A DNA stretch of 8,131 bases from Acidobacteriaceae bacterium (GTDB lineage: Bacteria; Acidobacteriota; Terriglobia; Bryobacterales; Bryobacteraceae): the NCBI GenBank assembly GCA_019245255.1, contig JAFARV010000486.1:1-8131 (forward strand), written 5' to 3'. Shown piece after piece: positions 6,320 through 8,131 of the stretch. The notes under the pieces were generated by a model. It searched no databases. It was not told where the DNA came from and saw nothing but the letters and a program-made list of their open reading frames with translations. The stretch's first letter is position 1. Every line of letters starts with the position of its first letter. Position numbers and translations under genes: made by a program.

Positions 6320-7435
6320 ATGAAACCGTGGATGCGTCTCGTGAATGCGCTCGCATCCGGAACGTGCGTAGGATGCTACTCTCTGGCCGCGGTCATAATT
6401 ATGAGTGCGATGCAGTTGAGTGGAGGCATGCCGGACCTGTTGTATCTAGGGGAAATTCGACCGTTGCAAGATCGTCCGGCGGCATCCGTGGATCTCAAAA
6501 TAGCGAAGGCGGTAGCGGCTGGCAGCGGCGTTGTAATATCCGGGCACAACGACCGGGGTCGCCTTTGGACCGCCACACTACCGATTGGCGGTGGAATGAA
6601 CTGGACAAGAGCCTGGATTGCAGATTTCGACCGGAATTCCAGGCGTGATCTGATGCTGGTAGCGTCCTTCCCCGTGAACGGACGTTGTGTTCATGAGGGC
6701 ACTGTCTCGTTTCTTATGATCGACAAGAACGGCGATCCGGTTCCCTGGATTATGAAAATGCAGCTTACGCCGGAGTCCGACCCAAGCTGGCGAAAACCGC
6801 CGTTACTATTCTTTCACTTGAATGATCCGCAACCGGCTCAATTGCTCCGAGTAGACTGCGAACCCACTACAACCCCCGAGCGCTTCGGGCAGGATTTTCA
6901 CCTCAACGGAGTCTATGAGGCCGAAAACGCATCATGGAAGCTGATCAGGCCGTCGAACGTCCGGCCATATGCAACGGCGGGCGGGGACAGTTATATCTTC
7001 GATCGACAAGACAGATGGGTGACCCCCGATCCGCGGCGATGGCCGGATTTCGGCAATGCATCGCAGCCATTCCATCGGGCTTTGCAGATCAGTGCGGTGA
7101 GACCCGCAGATCCCAAGTGCCAAGAGTGGAGCATAGGAAGAATTGTGGGAACCGGACCGGGAAAAAGGATCATTCCACGGGCACCAGACCCTGAGTGCGA
7201 CATGAGAGGGAGCAATCGCCTGGTCCTGAGTGATGGAACCACATGCTATGGCTGGCCGACCATCGTTCTGGATCAAGCGAACCGGCGCTCAATTACTGCA
7301 CCCGTATCCGAACCGCAAACCGAGGCGATTCTCAAGGAAATCGCGCGACAGCATCTGCCTGTAAGTCTCAGCGGCCAAGCCGACGCGACGCGCTGTAGTC
7401 CGGTAATCCTGTGGGCCTTCGGGTCTGACCATTAA
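6320..7435 (+). CDS. Exported or membrane-anchored protein of unknown function
   Basis: This protein has about 371 residues from ATG 6320. The N-terminus (MKPWMRLVNAL, then hydrophobic to about residue 33) looks like a signal peptide or anchor. The frame also allows GTG 6278, which would put 14 extra residues before the signal; neither start has a clear ribosome site. DFDRNSRRDL at 102-111 resembles the calcium-binding loop of FG-GAP/VCBS propeller repeats (DxDxNxxxDL), but only one is seen. Several cysteines fit an extracytoplasmic protein. It follows the CT2 stop closely and lies in the same frame, with the next gene 16 bp downstream, so CT2, this gene and 7452 probably form one unit. It may be an immunity or accessory protein of CT2; nothing in the sequence proves it. 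Confidence 0.65.
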   Translation: MKPWMRLVNALASGTCVGCYSLAAVIIMSAMQLSGGMPDLLYLGEIRPLQDRPAASVDLKIAKAVAAGSGVVISGHNDRGRLWTATLPIGGGMNWTRAWIADFDRNSRRDLMLVASFPVNGRCVHEGTVSFLMIDKNGDPVPWIMKMQLTPESDPSWRKPPLLFFHLNDPQPAQLLRVDCEPTTTPERFGQDFHLNGVYEAENASWKLIRPSNVRPYATAGGDSYIFDRQDRWVTPDPRRWPDFGNASQPFHRALQISAVRPADPKCQEWSIGRIVGTGPGKRIIPRAPDPECDMRGSNRLVLSDGTTCYGWPTIVLDQANRRSITAPVSEPQTEAILKEIARQHLPVSLSGQADATRCSPVILWAFGSDH

Positions 7436-7451
7436 CGAGTGCTATATAGCC

Positions 7452-7985
7452 ATGCTCCGGAACTTAGCATCTGGCTTCCTGCTGCTTGCTTCGACTCTGG
7501 TTGCGGCTCACGGCGCACAGATTCATCTGGGGAACGCATTATCGTTCCGTATGCCCGATGGATGGCAGGACATTAGCAGAAAGCGTGGAGCAAGCCCGGG
7601 CCAAATTTTTTTGCTCTTTGCGCCCCCGGGGGAGGAAGACGTCAAAGGTCCCATTGTGCCTCCCGACGGTGCGCTAGTTGTGGTCAATTATTTTGGAGAC
7701 CAGAGTCCGGACGGTGCGATAGAAGGCTTGATTCATCAGCATCGTGGAATCGAGTACAACCAAACCATCTGTAAGTTTCCGGCCAACGCTCATTTGAGCC
7801 AGATACACCGCATCGAATGGCATGAGCCGGAGTCTGCAACGTTCGTCTATGAAAATATCGAGGAGTACTTCTCAATCGAGAAACATGTTGTCTGTGTTTC
7901 AATCACCTATCGGCTGGGAAATCCGCGATCTCCAAGATTCCTTCGTGGTTTACAGGACGTGCTCGTCAGCATGAAAGCACATTGA
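7452..7985 (+). CDS. Small exported protein, candidate CT2 immunity protein
   Basis: This is a 177-residue protein. MLRNLASGFLLLASTLVAAHGAQ is a classic signal peptide, with cleavage likely after A19 or A22. The mature start, LSFRMPDGWQDIS, is the type of opening seen in DcrB/PsbP-like small periplasmic proteins, and the protein ends in a helix-like RFLRGLQDVLVSM. The family is not certain. In size, export and position after an rhs tip it parallels the gene at 4086, so it may be the immunity protein of CT2, with the gene at 6320 as a second partner. The start at 7452 is the first ATG and places the signal correctly; no strong ribosome site is visible. The third rhs fragment begins eight bases after its stop. 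Confidence 0.7.
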   Translation: MLRNLASGFLLLASTLVAAHGAQIHLGNALSFRMPDGWQDISRKRGASPGQIFLLFAPPGEEDVKGPIVPPDGALVVVNYFGDQSPDGAIEGLIHQHRGIEYNQTICKFPANAHLSQIHRIEWHEPESATFVYENIEEYFSIEKHVVCVSITYRLGNPRSPRFLRGLQDVLVSMKAH

Positions 7986-7992
7986 GCATCAT

Positions 7993-8131
7993 ACGAACGG
8001 CGGGTTCTCATCGAATACCGCGGGACGCGTGTCCGAGGCGCAGTATTCAGGCCCGCACGGCCTCCAGTTTGCGGAACTCTACAGCTATCATGCGGCGGGC
8101 GGCGTTACGGCCAAGCGGCTGAACGTTTCGG
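7993..8131 (+). pseudogene. Third Rhs fragment, displaced copy running off the window
   Basis: These 139 bases match 163-301 with five differences, one of them changing an amino acid (V to A). The frame is preserved (TNGGF onward). No start codon is available: the frame opens just after TGA 7972-7974 and contains no ATG, GTG or TTG before the similarity begins. It is probably the head of a further displaced core/tip module continuing to the right, starting further upstream in the core than the copy at 4673. It could be silent unless recombined with an intact core. Confidence 0.7.

Noticed and set aside
163..8131. CRISPR array
   Set aside because: The repeats are long coding duplications of rhs, not short regularly spaced repeats.

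Overview
The window is a stretch of a bacterial Rhs (YD-repeat) polymorphic-toxin locus. It holds three partial copies of one rhs gene, two different C-terminal modules with exported downstream partners, and an IS110-family insertion sequence that splits the first rhs copy. The DNA is moderately GC-rich. The secreted small proteins with Sec-type signals and the effector/immunity layout suggest a Gram-negative-type host. The large, repetitive rhs locus with an IS110 relative resembles soil Acidobacteriota such as Solibacter relatives, but that placement is an impression, not a measurement.

Layout, left to right. (1) 1-453: the internal part of a large rhs gene, open at the left edge and cut off near 447. 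(2) About 448-2481: inserted DNA. Its outermost recognisable feature is a 9-bp inverted pair (450-458 and 2467-2475). Its left part (457-649) is densely self-complementary and looks like a structured RNA. An IS110-family element (about 653-2215, transposase on the minus strand, 8-bp direct repeat ACTTACTT at both ends) sits inside it. (3) 2482-4098: the rhs frame resumes at a YDAMYRL repeat, runs through the Rhs core and ends in C-terminal module 1 (CT1), which resembles a glucosaminidase or lysozyme-like peptidoglycan hydrolase. (4) 4086-4655: a small exported protein overlapping the end of rhs, the likely immunity protein for CT1. (5) 4652-6274: a displaced second copy of the 3' half of the rhs core carrying an unrelated module (CT2) with a proline-rich tail. 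(6) 6320-7435 and 7452-7985: two exported proteins of unknown function downstream of CT2, candidates for its immunity or accessory genes. (7) 7993-8131: the start of a third rhs fragment, nearly identical to 163-301, running off the right edge.

How it works together (inference). The arrangement matches known rhs loci in which a main gene with its tip toxin and immunity gene is followed by orphan tip/immunity modules. Each orphan is headed by a piece of core homologous to the main gene. Recombination between the two core copies (2653-3436 and 4673-5453) would delete CT1 and its immunity gene and place CT2 behind the upstream core. The insertion now separates the upstream rhs portion from CT1, so the main gene is probably inactive as a full-length effector unless the insertion is lost.
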